Source: Didymodactylos carnosus
Taxonomy: Eukaryota > Rotifera > Eurotatoria > Philodinida > Philodinidae
Assembly (NCBI GenBank): GCA_905250885.1
Contig: CAJNOQ010002791.1
Location: 1 to 22,647 of the forward strand
DNA length: 22,647 nt
Direction of reading: 5' to 3'
Both the position numbers and the translations under genes were made by a program. Shown here in pieces: positions 10,301-19,116 of this stretch. Position 1 is the first letter of the stretch, and every line of letters begins with the position of its first letter. The notes under the pieces were generated by a model. It made no database searches, was not told the DNA's origin, and saw nothing but the letters and a program-made list of their open reading frames with translations.

Positions 10301-13118
10301 CACTAAACGCTTTTTCTTGTTGAATCTTTTCAAAACAATCATACTCAAGGTCAATCATACACCAAAACTTCGCCCTACTGTAGTGGATTTTCATAAATGA
10401 TTTTTCAACATTATCTTCTGTCTTCCGATATGAAAAAGAAAATTTTCCTCGTACACGTGCTGAATGGGAACATCATTCCGAAAAAATCGTTAGTTTAAGT
10501 GATCTTATTAAAGAGATTTTTTACCGGTTCGAAACTATGTTCACTGTACAGAGTTGTGAGGTATCTACTCTGTACAAATTCACTTACAGAAAAAAGTGCT
10601 CGGGTAAACCTATATGTGCCCACATAGGGAGATTTTACTACCTTTCTTTACTAACTAGGAAAAAGAAAAATTTGATCAAGAACGTGAACATCTAAAACAA
10701 AAATCAAACACAGAAATTTCGGATCTTAAGGCGAATTTACAACGAATGCAAATGGTATGTAGAAATTCTTTTAATAATTGCACTTATATAACAGAAAATT
10801 TTTTTAGATTGAGCAACGATATGCAGAATTGAAAAATGGCGAAGATTCAGCAGTGGTATTATTACGAAATGACATATTAAAATTAACTCAAGAGAATCAA
10901 ACATTGAATAGTTCATTAAATGAATCTCTTACATCAATTGCCGTACTTCAAAGTGAATTATCAGCAATGAAGGGACATTTGAATGATAGACAAAATCAAC
11001 TATTACAGTAATCAGAGTCAAATTATCAGTATTGTTTGGTTATTGATCTACGATTTGTTATTCTAGTGAAAAACAATCATCTTCAAGTAATTATCGAGAT
11101 AAAGAATCATTGAAAGCAAACGTACAATTGCTAGTGTGAGTTATTTGAATAAGTTGACATGACATGATGTTTGAGTTGACCACCAATAGTTGTAATTAAA
11201 ATTCATTTTTTGTAGCGAAGTGAATAAAAAACTCCGCGATGATAATGACAATTTACGAGCATCATTAGAAGGTGTAAAAGTGAATTCATCCCGCACACCA
11301 TCAGAAGTTCGTAACTTCAGTTTTAACTCTGTTATGAGAATAATATTTGGATACTGTTTTTTCTATAGAATGTATCACCTTCCAGAAGAAATCGTATGAC
11401 GCGAACTGGATCTATTTTAGAAGCATACTGGAACAATAATTCAACAAATAACGGATCGTAAGTGTGACTTTATTTGTGATTATTGATCAGTTTTTGTACT
11501 CTTGTAATTACTTTAGATCAACTCCACAACTTATGACAAATCAAGCACATGTGATGCCATTACACGAAAAAAAATTGAATTCCTTTGATGTTGATTCCGA
11601 TGATTTAGGTAGAAATCAACTTCTCAATAGTCCTATTAGTACTATGAATGGTATTAAAAGTAACACGAATATAGCATTATATTGTTGAGTGCATAGGGGA
11701 TGGGAAATTACTAATTATTCGGGTTTCTTTTGTATCTTCTAATAATTCATTAAATTTCTTTGCTTACTATACAGATGGGTATTGCGCAGTCATTTATTTT
11801 TGTTAATTAAAAATATGTATGATCATTATCCAATTTAGATAGTGGCTTATCGCTTACAACGCTGCGAGACATAACAGAAGTTGAATCAGATCGAGAACAA
11901 CAACCCAGTCTACCATCAGTACCAGCAACAAAAACATTAATAAACTCTAAAAATAATCGTTCATTCCAAAAAAGAGATAATGCAACTGATTCGGATGAAG
12001 TTTTTGATGAAGTGAGTAAGCCATGTGGGTTATGTTCTTAGAATATTTCTGATTTTTTTTGTCTTTAAAGGAGCGTAATAATCCAAAGAAATGGCCACAA
12101 CGCTCAATAAAATCAAAAAGCTCAATAAATAGATCAGTAAAAACAACTGGTACGGCAACATTTACACCACCATCACCTCTGTTAACTTCAACACCACAGT
12201 TAAAATCTGAGCAACAAACACAAAATCTTCCATTTGATCGAATGTATAAAGTTGTGTTTTGTGGTGATGCTGCCGTTGGTAAAAGTACATTGATCATGCG
12301 GTTATGTAAAGGAAAATTTGTGTCAAGTATTAATTCAACTTTGGGTGTCGATTTTCAAAATAAGCAACTTGAAATTGATGGAAAGCGTGTGGCTATTCAG
12401 TTGTGGGATACAGGCAAGTGGTCCATTCTACTCTCAGATTTCGTTTATAACATTCTATTATATATTGTTTTTCAGCTGGTCAAGAAAGGTAAGAAATCTT
12501 TGTGAATATCTTCACAATGGTTATATTTTTCCCTGTTGTTAGATTTCGAAGTATAGCTAAGTCGTATTTTCGTCGATGTGATGGTGTATTGTTAGTATAC
12601 GACTGCACCTATGAACGATCGTTTCTGAATGTTCGAGAATGGATCGATACAGTAACTGTAAGCTGTCATACATTATAAATCATGCACAAGAATAAATATG
12701 ATTTCTTCTTAGGAAGCCACAACAAAAAAAGTTCCTGTTATGATTGTTGCAAATAAAATTGATTTAAGAGATCAAATGAGAAGTGAAGGTCGCCGAGTAA
12801 TCGAACATGATGATGGCATGAAACTGGCCAAGGTTTGAATTTCTTGAAATATTATTTACAATTATTTGAATATATTATACTTTCAGGACTATGGTGCTTT
12901 GTTCATTGAAACATCTGCTAAAGATGGTACAAATTCAAATGAAACTCTTATCGAATTAGCTAGGTAAAAATAATAATTTATCATACAGTAGAACATTGTA
13001 TAATTTTTTTTTCTCTTTTTACAGAGATATGCGCTGTAACGAAGATCTCGAAGTTGTTTCATCTGGCATGCAACTTGATCAACAAGCTAAAAAATCAGGT
13101 TGTTGTTCACGATTTTAA
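4314..13118 (+). CDS. RASEF: RASEF/Rab45-type EF-hand, coiled-coil and Rab GTPase protein, 16 exons
   Basis: Exons: 4314-4786, 8168-8317, 8371-8461, 10659-10754, 10808-11007, 11067-11135, 11216-11306, 11369-11457, 11517-11608, 11839-12011, 12071-12413, 12476-12488, 12543-12657, 12713-12832, 12887-12963, 13025-13118; all phases agree, giving 761 residues, close to the vertebrate protein. An in-frame stop at 4299-4301 supports the start. Order: EF-hand loops at 51-62 and 83-94; coiled coil about 160-355; a Ser/Thr/Asn-rich linker with [11 protein letters not shown]; Rab domain about 566-731 with GDAAVGKS (573-580), switch-I Thr598, WDTAGQE (620-626), NKID (679-682) and ETSAK (713-717); tail ending CCSRF, a double-cysteine prenylation site. 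All G motifs look active. In vertebrates the family is a perinuclear, self-associating trafficking GTPase. Oddities: EF-hand 1 has Cys and Lys at loop positions 5 and 12, so calcium binding there is doubtful; intron 11 is GC-AG; exon 12 is 13 nt. Confidence 0.93.
4787..8167 (+). other. RASEF intron 1 (3.4 kb)
   Basis: It starts GTACGT and ends ATTTTAG, joining Trp/Cys-split codon phases correctly (two bases, then one). It is about 60 times longer than most introns here. I see AT-rich filler, several short chance frames on both strands, and pyrimidine tracts, but no transposon ends and no exon needed by the family alignment. A small skipped exon cannot be excluded, because the peptide between the EF-hands and the coiled coil is shorter than in vertebrates. 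Confidence 0.7.
9057..9088. repeat. 32-bp perfect palindrome of TTAGG-type repeats
   Basis: Two and a half units of CCTAA face the same number of TTAGG units around a central TATA, with every base paired. TTAGG is the telomere repeat of many arthropods, and similar words also occur in ordinary interspersed repeats. A second, non-palindromic block of AACCTAATCCTAACCTAA lies 70 bp upstream. It sits inside RASEF intron 3. Confidence 0.7.
10384..10560 (+). other. Possible cassette exon inside RASEF intron 3
   Basis: A reading frame runs open from the stop at 10381-10383 for about 104 codons. It begins after an acceptor-like CCCTACTGTAG and meets a donor-like GAG|GTATCT at 10561. The enclosed 177 nt (59 codons) enter and leave in phase 0, exactly matching exon 3 and exon 4, so inclusion would keep the protein in frame. 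The peptide starts WIFINDF and contains [19 protein letters not shown], which resembles the start of exon 4 ([16 protein letters not shown]) weakly. The vertebrate alignment does not need it. It may be a real alternative exon, a diverged exon duplicate, or chance. Confidence 0.25.
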
Positions 13119-13579
13119 CCGTTTTAAATCATTAGTCAAAACAACACGTACGAACAGTTTTATTTTTATTGTGTTTTCTCCCTTCTTGGAATTTATTTTG
13201 GATGATATTTGTGTGTGTATTCGAATTTAAAGAAATACCGGTTATAATTTTTTTTAATCTATACAGTGTTTCATTAAATGGCTTTTTCCAGTTTTTCGGC
13301 CATAAAAGTAAATGTGCATGATTTTACCTAATTGTCTATTATTTTATTCCAACATATCATATCGTTGTTCTGTCTTCTGTATATATTTCTGTTATTTTTC
13401 TTCTCAGTTTTAAAAATAGTTTATTTTCTTGTTCATTTGTTGCCCATGATCTTATAAAGAGGACTGGTAAAAAAAAAAGGGTAAAAGAAATAAGTGATAT
13501 TGGCTCGTTTATCAACTTGTACAAAATGGAAATAATTTAACATGAACAATGTTTACATGTGTTTCTCATGATGAGAATC
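13119..13579. other. Convergent 3' intergenic region
   Basis: These 461 bp separate the stop codons of two genes that point at each other, and must hold both 3' untranslated regions. T-rich tracts dominate. A TTTATT at 13420-13425 is a minus-strand AATAAA for the calmodulin-like gene, and an ATTAAA near 13274 is a possible plus-strand signal for RASEF. There is no open frame of note. The short distance makes overlapping transcript ends plausible. Confidence 0.5.
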
Positions 13580-14963
13580 TTATCTCGCATTAGTATCAAC
13601 TATCTTTCCTTTCTTCGAAATTCCACCTATATTTGATTGCATTAGAACAACAAATTCATCATAGTTTATTCGTCCATCCCCATCCAAATCTGCTTCAGAA
13701 ATCATATCGGCTGCGTCTTCCTCTGTCGGCCGATCACCAAATGCAATAAGGGTGGTGCGTAATTCTTCTAGTGTAATGAATCCGTTTTGATCGATATCTA
13801 ATCAGAAATAAAACAACATATTTAAATTCAAAAACATTGTTCGTCAGTCAAAATTAACTCAAAATATAGATTGATTATAGAGGTGATTAACTTTAACATA
13901 ATAATAATTCCTGAAAGTTTTTATTTCAGATATTCCAGATGTAATTTTTACAAACATAATACTATCACTTACCAAAAACTTGAAATGCTCGAAATAATTC
14001 TTCGCGAGAGGATTTATTCTTATCAACTGCATTTTTCACCATAGCTAAAATATGTTCTGATAAACATCTTAGAAAATTGTTTATTATTACACTCACAGAC
14101 AAACTCATCAAATGACACTGAGCCAGATTGATCTTCATCAACTTCTCTTATCATATCTTCAAAAATAACGTTTATCATTTCATTTTATATAATCAAAATG
14201 ACTATAGCATACCTAATAGATCTTCTTCAGTGCTAACAATTCCCATACTAAAAATTTATCATTATTTAAGAGTAAAAAAATAGAATTTATTTTAAAAAAA
14301 TGTCGTTTTTACCTGTCCAAAACGACACGTAATTCTAAAAAAACGGAAAAAGTATTTTCTGCTTTTCTTGATCAATTTTCTATGAAAGAAAATACCTGTT
14401 AAACTTATAGCTCCATCACCATCTCGGTCAAAAATTCTCTGAAATAATCAATAAGTCATCTTAGGAAATGTACAATTTATCACATTAGGAAAACTGAATA
14501 AAGATTTATTTACGTGCGAATACCTGTTTCTGGATCCGTTCCTATTCTGGTTTTAGAGCACGTTTTCTAGAGACTGAGAGAAAAACAGGTCTTTAAATAT
14601 GGATATTTTCTCCAGCAGAATTCTATTTCAGGCATGCAGATTTAGAGACTATTTGTAACATTATGCTAGAAAGTAATAAGCGCTTCGTTAAGCTTTAAAA
14701 TGTCACAGTAAATATATAAAGTCCTCGGTATACTCTGATGTGGTCCATAGTTTCTTTTTTTGACAAAGTTTGGCCAAGGTCAAACTTATATTTAGCTTTT
14801 TAACAGCGGAACCGATAGTGACTTAAAATGTCATAAAATACACAAAATAGAAATGAATACTCACAAATGCCTCTTTTAATTCATTCAATTCTTCTTGATT
14901 CAATAGTTCAACAGTATTGCGTTGGTTAGTAATGGAAAAATCTACATTTCTATTATCTGACAT
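13580..14963 (-). CDS. Calmodulin-like protein with four EF-hands, 7 exons
   Basis: Exons on the minus strand are 14865-14963, 14396-14438, 14313-14334, 14213-14247, 14097-14156, 13973-14044 and 13580-13797. All junctions are GT-AG, phases agree, and the product is 182 residues. Four canonical calcium loops lie at 37-48 (DRDGDGAISLTE), 73-84 (DEDQSGSVSFDE), 111-122 (DIDQNGFITLEE) and 147-158 (DLDGDGRINYDE), each with acidic residues at positions 1 and 12. This is the calmodulin/troponin-C layout with a central helix, plus about 25 extra N-terminal residues and a basic C-terminal extension (KKGK). Divergence from calmodulin (ELRVVLDSMG, AFGDRPTEEDA) says calmodulin-like, not calmodulin itself. 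An in-frame ATG six codons upstream (14979-14981) gives an alternative 188-residue start. Its role is a calcium sensor; its partners are unknown. Exons of 22 and 35 nt are unusually small. Confidence 0.92.
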
Positions 14964-15528
14964 CGAACGATACTGAATCATTAATTCAAACTAAATTTAA
15001 ATTATTATTCTCGAAAAAAATTTATCTTATTTATTCGCTTCCCGCGGCTTTAAGCCTCATCTCCATTTTATTTTCAAAAATTTGAACTAAAAGACGAAAG
15101 TATTTGCATCTGAAACAGTAATTAAGAGCTCTTAGCAGGATTGAGAGGGATGAACTATGTTTCTCAATTATATTTCTGACTATTTAAATGGACAATCCCA
15201 TAAAAATATCGAATATTCGTAATTTTTCAATTAATACGACATGTGAATCCTTCAAACAAAATATCTCGTTTGTTCCAGCTTTACTTTGAGATAGATGGAT
15301 ATTTTCAACAAACTCAATATAAGTTTTTTTATTTTTGTTATTAAGATCGTTTGCTGATTAGCTGTATAACAGCTTACGTAATTTATCAGGTGAACTATAA
15401 ATAACTGATCATTTTTGAAAGCTAAACCTCGCTAGCTTGTTTGGCTTTATATCACTTCGCATATGCGTATTGCGGTCTATGTAGTCATGTGTTTTTTAAG
15501 TGTCTATCCTAAAATTTGTTTGTGTCTA
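14964..15528. other. Upstream region of the calmodulin-like gene
   Basis: This presumably contains the minus-strand promoter and 5' untranslated region. An acceptor-like GATTCAG lies on the minus strand just before the chosen ATG and could mark a 5'-UTR intron or trans-splice site. The rest is AT-rich with no coding signal that I can support. Confidence 0.35.
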
Positions 15529-16024
15529 TCAGGAATCGCTTATTGTACTGAACATCTTTTGATGTTTAATCACTTCATTGAAATGTCTGGTCGGTAGTCT
15601 GTCTGTCTTTCCGTTCAGAAATGCCGCTGCATTTAGATCATTGAGTAGAAACCTAAATAAGACCGTCTGTCTTTTCCTATTACCAACTATGTCTTTAAAA
15701 CGTATGGTTTCAATATCTGGATTCGTTTGATAACAAAGCATAGCAGTCGACTCGTTTTTCCACCTTTCTTTCCATTGGTTCTTAACAAACTTATATATTT
15801 TACTGTTAATTTCGGCGTTTCTATATTTTGGATTTTCAGAGTTCCACAGATAATCGATGTTAATTGGGATTGTTGTGTGAACGCTGTCTGTTTTGCAATA
15901 AAATATGCTCTGTTGTTACCAACTGATGTTAGTTGTTCGTCTTATGTTTTGTACCAAAGGGTTTGTTTGTCTATTGGATGCAATGGCTTTTAGTGTAGAC
16001 TGATTGTCGGTGAAAAACATGATT
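15529..16024 (-). pseudogene. Decayed RNase H and C-terminal fragment of a non-LTR retrotransposon
   Basis: Read on the minus strand from 16024, one frame gives FFTDNQSTLKAIAS, which matches the catalytic-Asp strand and following helix of retroelement RNase H (F-x-D-S-x-x-A-x-x-A-I). The frame continues to TNISW, where an in-frame TAA (15916-15918) interrupts it, and resumes with HTTIPINI, FVKNQWKERWKN and RKRQTVLFRFLLND, then NEVIKH. This resembles the region after RNase H in LINE-type elements (W...W, R-x-x-Q-T-x-L-x-R, E-x-V-x-H), but the knuckle cysteines are lost. No reverse transcriptase domain lies upstream, so the copy is 5'-truncated, as is usual for target-primed insertions. It is not functional. 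The exact clade cannot be told. Confidence 0.65.
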
Positions 16025-16055
16025 TATTTCGATGAGTATACTCATCGAAACAAAT
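16022..16055. repeat. 34-bp near-perfect palindrome
   Basis: The 24 central bases (TTTCGATGAGTA and its reverse complement) are a perfect palindrome. Including the next five bases on each side gives 34 bp with a single mismatch. It begins exactly where the recognisable retrotransposon coding sequence stops, so it may be a breakpoint structure or the end of another element. Confidence 0.7.
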
Positions 16056-16248
16056 CCAACAAACACAGCCAACAAATTAACACGTTCATTGTCCAACAAT
16101 AATTAAATAACAATTAAATGAATCATATATATTTTACCAAGTTTTGTGCTATCTGTTTAGTTATCTGTTTCGTGGCTCGACACTTGAATATTTATTAAGT
16201 TACATTCAAAATCGACCTCAAAACACCTTTTATAACAGGCATATGAAT

Positions 16249-16609
16249 ATGAAGACATATTTGTTGTTGCCATCCTTAGAATCTTTGAGAGAAATAGATT
16301 TGAGCAGAATAGAAACACGTAAAGTGCTAGCGTTGAAACAGAGACCAAGAAGTGAATTTCAGACGGCAGAAGGATTGCGACTATGTTGCATAAATTCCCT
16401 TTAGTAAAAGTTAGTTTAAACCTTTTATTATTCATCAACAAAAGTCCATGAAAGTTGCCAGCCGATGCTATCACCCATTATAGGCTTCTTTTCCTCATAC
16501 AAGATGTTACATACGAAAACCGAAGATGTATAACCACGTTGAAATAGGAGAAGAACAACACACCCATAACTGAATAAACACTATTCAACAGCTGATAACA
16601 GATACTACA
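16249..16609 (-). repeat. Inverted duplicate B, left copy
   Basis: These 361 bp match 17769-18128 in reverse complement with almost no differences; I noticed mismatches only near the two ends. Read on the minus strand it encodes the same 73-residue stretch as the right copy, starting MIASAGNFHGLLL. Near its lower-coordinate end (minus-strand 3') it carries the upstream half of the Rab-like frame seen intact only at the right copy. That suggests the right copy is the source and this one an inverted duplicate. Confidence 0.85.
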
Positions 16610-16922
16610 GCAACATTTAGTATGTCAACCGTGAAGAAATTCAAAAAGAAATAAGAAAGAAGTAATATGAGAGAGGGGTTGGTCGCTCAGAGTAAAGAGA
16701 ATAACTGAATAAAGATGATAAACTAGTCTACGAGAACCTTCTGTATTTTCGATCAATTCACAGATCGCTTTCAACTTAATTTGCATTGTGTCAAAGTCAA
16801 GAAAGGAGTCTTACAACAGAAATGTATTTGTTGCTAGTTGGACATTTTTAGAGGTGTACATTTGGTATACAGACTATTTCTCTGCGTCGAGTAGTCTTGA
16901 CAATCTAGCAAATAGTGATTAA

Positions 16923-17255
16923 CAGAGGGGTGTAAATGCGATACCGGTACCAGTCACCGGTATACAAACTTCGTACCGGTACCGGCGCCGTTAGTGGCCG
17001 GTCGGTACCGGCTTTTCTTGATCGTTTTTTGCCTAAATACAAACACTTTTTCCTTGTTTATAGAAATATGTCATAGGTAAACTGAATTTACACGATATTT
17101 TTCGCCAAATCGTATCATATCGCAAAATACCAGTAATGTCGACCGATTGATTACACTTCATACTAATACCGGTATACCGGTCACCGTTATAATTCATGCC
17201 GGTCGCCATTATAATTCATACCGATACCGGTATATCGGTACCGGTTGCACCTCTG
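16923..17255. mobile_element. hAT-like element with ACCGGT subterminal repeats (333 bp)
   Basis: The left end reads CAGAGGGGTGTAAATGCG and the right end TTGCACCTCTG, inverted CAGAGG...TG-AA termini in the hAT style. Both ends carry dense clusters of ACCGGT, GGTACC and CGGTATACCGG words (16940-17008 and 17167-17246) around an AT-rich core. Such clustered subterminal repeats are typical transposase-binding regions in hAT elements. No transposase frame is present. The flanks (gtgattaa on the left, gttaacag on the right) do not give a clean 8-bp duplication, so the exact ends or the class are less sure. Confidence 0.55.
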
Positions 17256-17768
17256 GTTAACAGTCTCGCTCGGGTGTTCACAACTGCACGCAGGTGATAA
17301 GATACAATTTCGTTTAAATAAGTAATAGTTTAATTGAGAAAAACCTATCTTTAGGTGCATAAAAAATTTTCCATTGATCTACAGAGAAATTGCAGACGTT
17401 TTGACAGCATTGCAGGTCTTTTTGAAAGAAGTTCTTGCTTCAACTGTTCTCTCAGAATAGCTGGTTTACAAAGCGAGAGACGAGCACTCTTAAGCCCTAT
17501 TCGTTCCATTCTTTAGACACGATGGTAAAAAAGGATTTGTTCGGTTTCTTTTGAATGTGATTTAATAAATATTCAGGCGTCAAGCCACGAAACAGATAAC
17601 TAAACACATAGCACGAAATTTGGTAAAAGTTAAGAGAATTTTATTTGTTAGCAACAGAGAAGAAAAAACTTAACATGTGATGTCAAAATAGTTCCAAAAA
17701 AGTTCTTATTCTATAAATAACTACAACAATCAAGTGGAACTCAAACTTTCTAATGCCCTCTTTCTCTT

Positions 17769-18128
17769 GTAGCATCTGTTATCAGCTGTTGAATAGTGTT
17801 TATTCAGTTATGGGTGTGTTGTTCTTCTCCTATTTCAACGTGGTTATACATCTTCGGTTTTCGTATGTAACATCTTGTATGAGGAAAAGAAGCCTATAAT
17901 GGGTGATAGCATCGGCTGGCAACTTTCATGGACTTTTGTTGATGAATAATAAAAGGTTTAAACTAACTTTTACTAAAGGGAATTTATGCAACATAGTCGC
18001 AATCCTTCTGCCGTCTGAAATTCACTTCTTGGTCTCTGTTTCAACGCTAGCACTTTACGTGTTTCTATTCTGCTCAAATCTATTTCTCTCAAAGATTCTA
18101 AGGATGGCAACAACAAATATGCCTTCAT
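17769..18128 (+). repeat. Inverted duplicate B, right copy
   Basis: This is the partner of 16249-16609 in opposite orientation, almost identical over 360 bp. It runs directly into the Rab-like reading frame, sharing its first part. It lies outside the A/A' pair while its partner lies inside, so the two inverted pairs are interleaved, not nested. Confidence 0.85.
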
Positions 18129-18802
18129 TGGCAAATATCTAACCAATTCAGAGAGGGGCAAGTCTAAGTCACGACTGATGGCTTTTTTTGACTGAGACTG
18201 ATGGCTTCGTGACTGAGACTCGACTGAGACTGACGATTTTCTATACCGTAACTGATTGTTTGAAAATGATTTTTTTTAATACAAAGTGAGAGAAAAACAG
18301 AAAAAGTAAGCAGAAAGACAAATGAAGATAAAATGAAAAGAAAAGTCTAGATGTTATCAAAAAGAAGATATAGTGGCAAAAAGTGAATAACTATACATAG
18401 TGAATAAAGAAATACGTATATGATGTATAGTAAAAATAGATAAAAATCATCGTATTATCCACTGGTGAATACCTTACCGATAAAAATGCTTTGTGTACCA
18501 GCTACAAGTGGATTAAGATATTAGAAATATTTCTGTGCCTTCTTTTTTTTGTTAAATACTAGACTACTACGATCAGAATAAAAAAGAAAGAAAAATGGGC
18601 AAGTCCAAGTCATGACTGAGACTGAGTCACGACTGATGGCTTTTTTTTGAGACTGCAGAAGTCATGACTTGCCCATCTCTGAACCAATTCTTATCGAGAG
18701 GAATCCAATACATATATTGGTGTCGAGTTTAGAGTGAAACTTTCAAGAGAAAAATCAACTTTTTATATCAATCGGTTCATCAGCAAAATGGAAAATTCAT
18801 AA
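18019..18802 (+). pseudogene. Rab-like GTPase pseudogene fragment, split by a hAT-like element
   Basis: After a stop at 18016-18018, a frame continues to 18148, is interrupted by the element 18149-18681 plus one duplicated target site, and resumes at 18690 to a stop at 18800-18802. The peptide runs SISLKDSKDG, then FIGKYLTNS across the interruption, then SYREESNTYIGVEFRVKL. This aligns with the Rab pattern from the P-loop (LxGDSGVGK) to the switch-I strand (STIGVDFKI), but the P-loop Gly/Lys/Ser pattern is ruined. A further faint match, IWQYREKFA near 19055-19083, recalls IWDTAGQEKF after a possible intron. The RASEF GTPase is a different sequence, so this is not a copy of it. Confidence 0.5.
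18149..18681. mobile_element. hAT-like miniature element with perfect 8-bp target duplication (533 bp)
   Basis: The termini are CAGAGAGGGGCAAGTC on the left and, inverted on the right, CAGAGATGGGCAAGTC. The flanks are exact 8-bp direct repeats, aaccaatt at 18141-18148 and 18682-18689. Subterminal copies of GACTGAGACTGA and CACGACTGATGGC occur near both ends. The AT-rich centre has no transposase. The perfect duplication implies a fairly recent insertion, into the Rab-like pseudogene. Confidence 0.88.
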
Positions 18803-18939
18803 GTTGTGAGCCGCCACAAACCATTACATCAAGAGGTTTTTGAACTTTTCTTTTTACCATTCAACTGAATGTGATGAGTAGTATAAATCATGTAATTTTT
18901 ACAAGCAAAGAGTTAATTTAATGTTTGTTTAAAGCTTGT

Positions 18940-18974
18940 CGATACCGATACAGTACGATACCTTATCGGTATCG
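18940..18974. repeat. Compact inverted repeat, CGATACCGATA arms
   Basis: The arms 18940-18950 and 18964-18974 are exact 11-bp reverse complements around a 13-base spacer. Flanking bases (GCTTGT and GGAGCATGC) continue a weak inverted match. The words resemble the GATACCGGTA motifs of the element at 16923-17255, so it may be a collapsed relative with only its ends left. Confidence 0.5.
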
Positions 18975-19116
18975 GAGCATGCCTGTTTGCTATATTAATT
19001 CGATTTTCATTTCTGTCTGATGTTACCAATTCTGTTTGAGATCGTTTTTGTTCTTCTCATATGGCAGTACAGAGAAAAATTTGCATAATGCAGATGTTCA
19101 ACTTCAAAAAAGATGA

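Larger units (their letters stand above)
8462..10658 (+). other. RASEF intron 3 (2.2 kb)
   Basis: The donor is GAG|GTAAAA and the acceptor CTAACTAG|GAA, both phase 0. Joining exon 3 directly to exon 4 keeps the coiled coil in step with vertebrate RASEF without gaps. Contents include a 66-codon frame of no recognised family at 8691-8891, two copies of AACCTAATCCTAACCTAA (8979 and 9049), a 32-bp palindrome at 9057-9088, a hairpin with CTTCAAAA(C/T)GC arms near 10186-10213, and a possible cassette exon at 10384-10560. The size contrast with the other introns suggests mobile-element insertion, but I could not find clean element ends. Confidence 0.6.
16131..17630. repeat. Inverted repeat pair A/A' (about 82-bp arms)
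   Basis: Arm A (16131-16214) and arm A' (17548-17630) are inverted copies at roughly 88% identity, sharing the block TTTAGTTATCTGTTTCGTGG. They bracket about 1.5 kb. This could be a non-autonomous element with long terminal inverted repeats, but I see no convincing flanking target duplication. Repeat B (left copy) and a hAT-like element (16923-17255) lie between the arms. The remainder, 16610-16922 and 17256-17547, shows no gene. Confidence 0.6.

Noticed and set aside
12318-12542. Second frame overlapping the RASEF GTPase exon
   Set aside because: Shadow of exon 11 and its following introns; the in-phase frame carries all the G motifs.
16157-16474. 105-codon minus-strand frame and its 79-codon twin at 17903-18142
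   Set aside because: They are identical only because the DNA is an inverted duplicate. A different frame of the right copy carries the Rab-like signal, so these are likely shadow frames.
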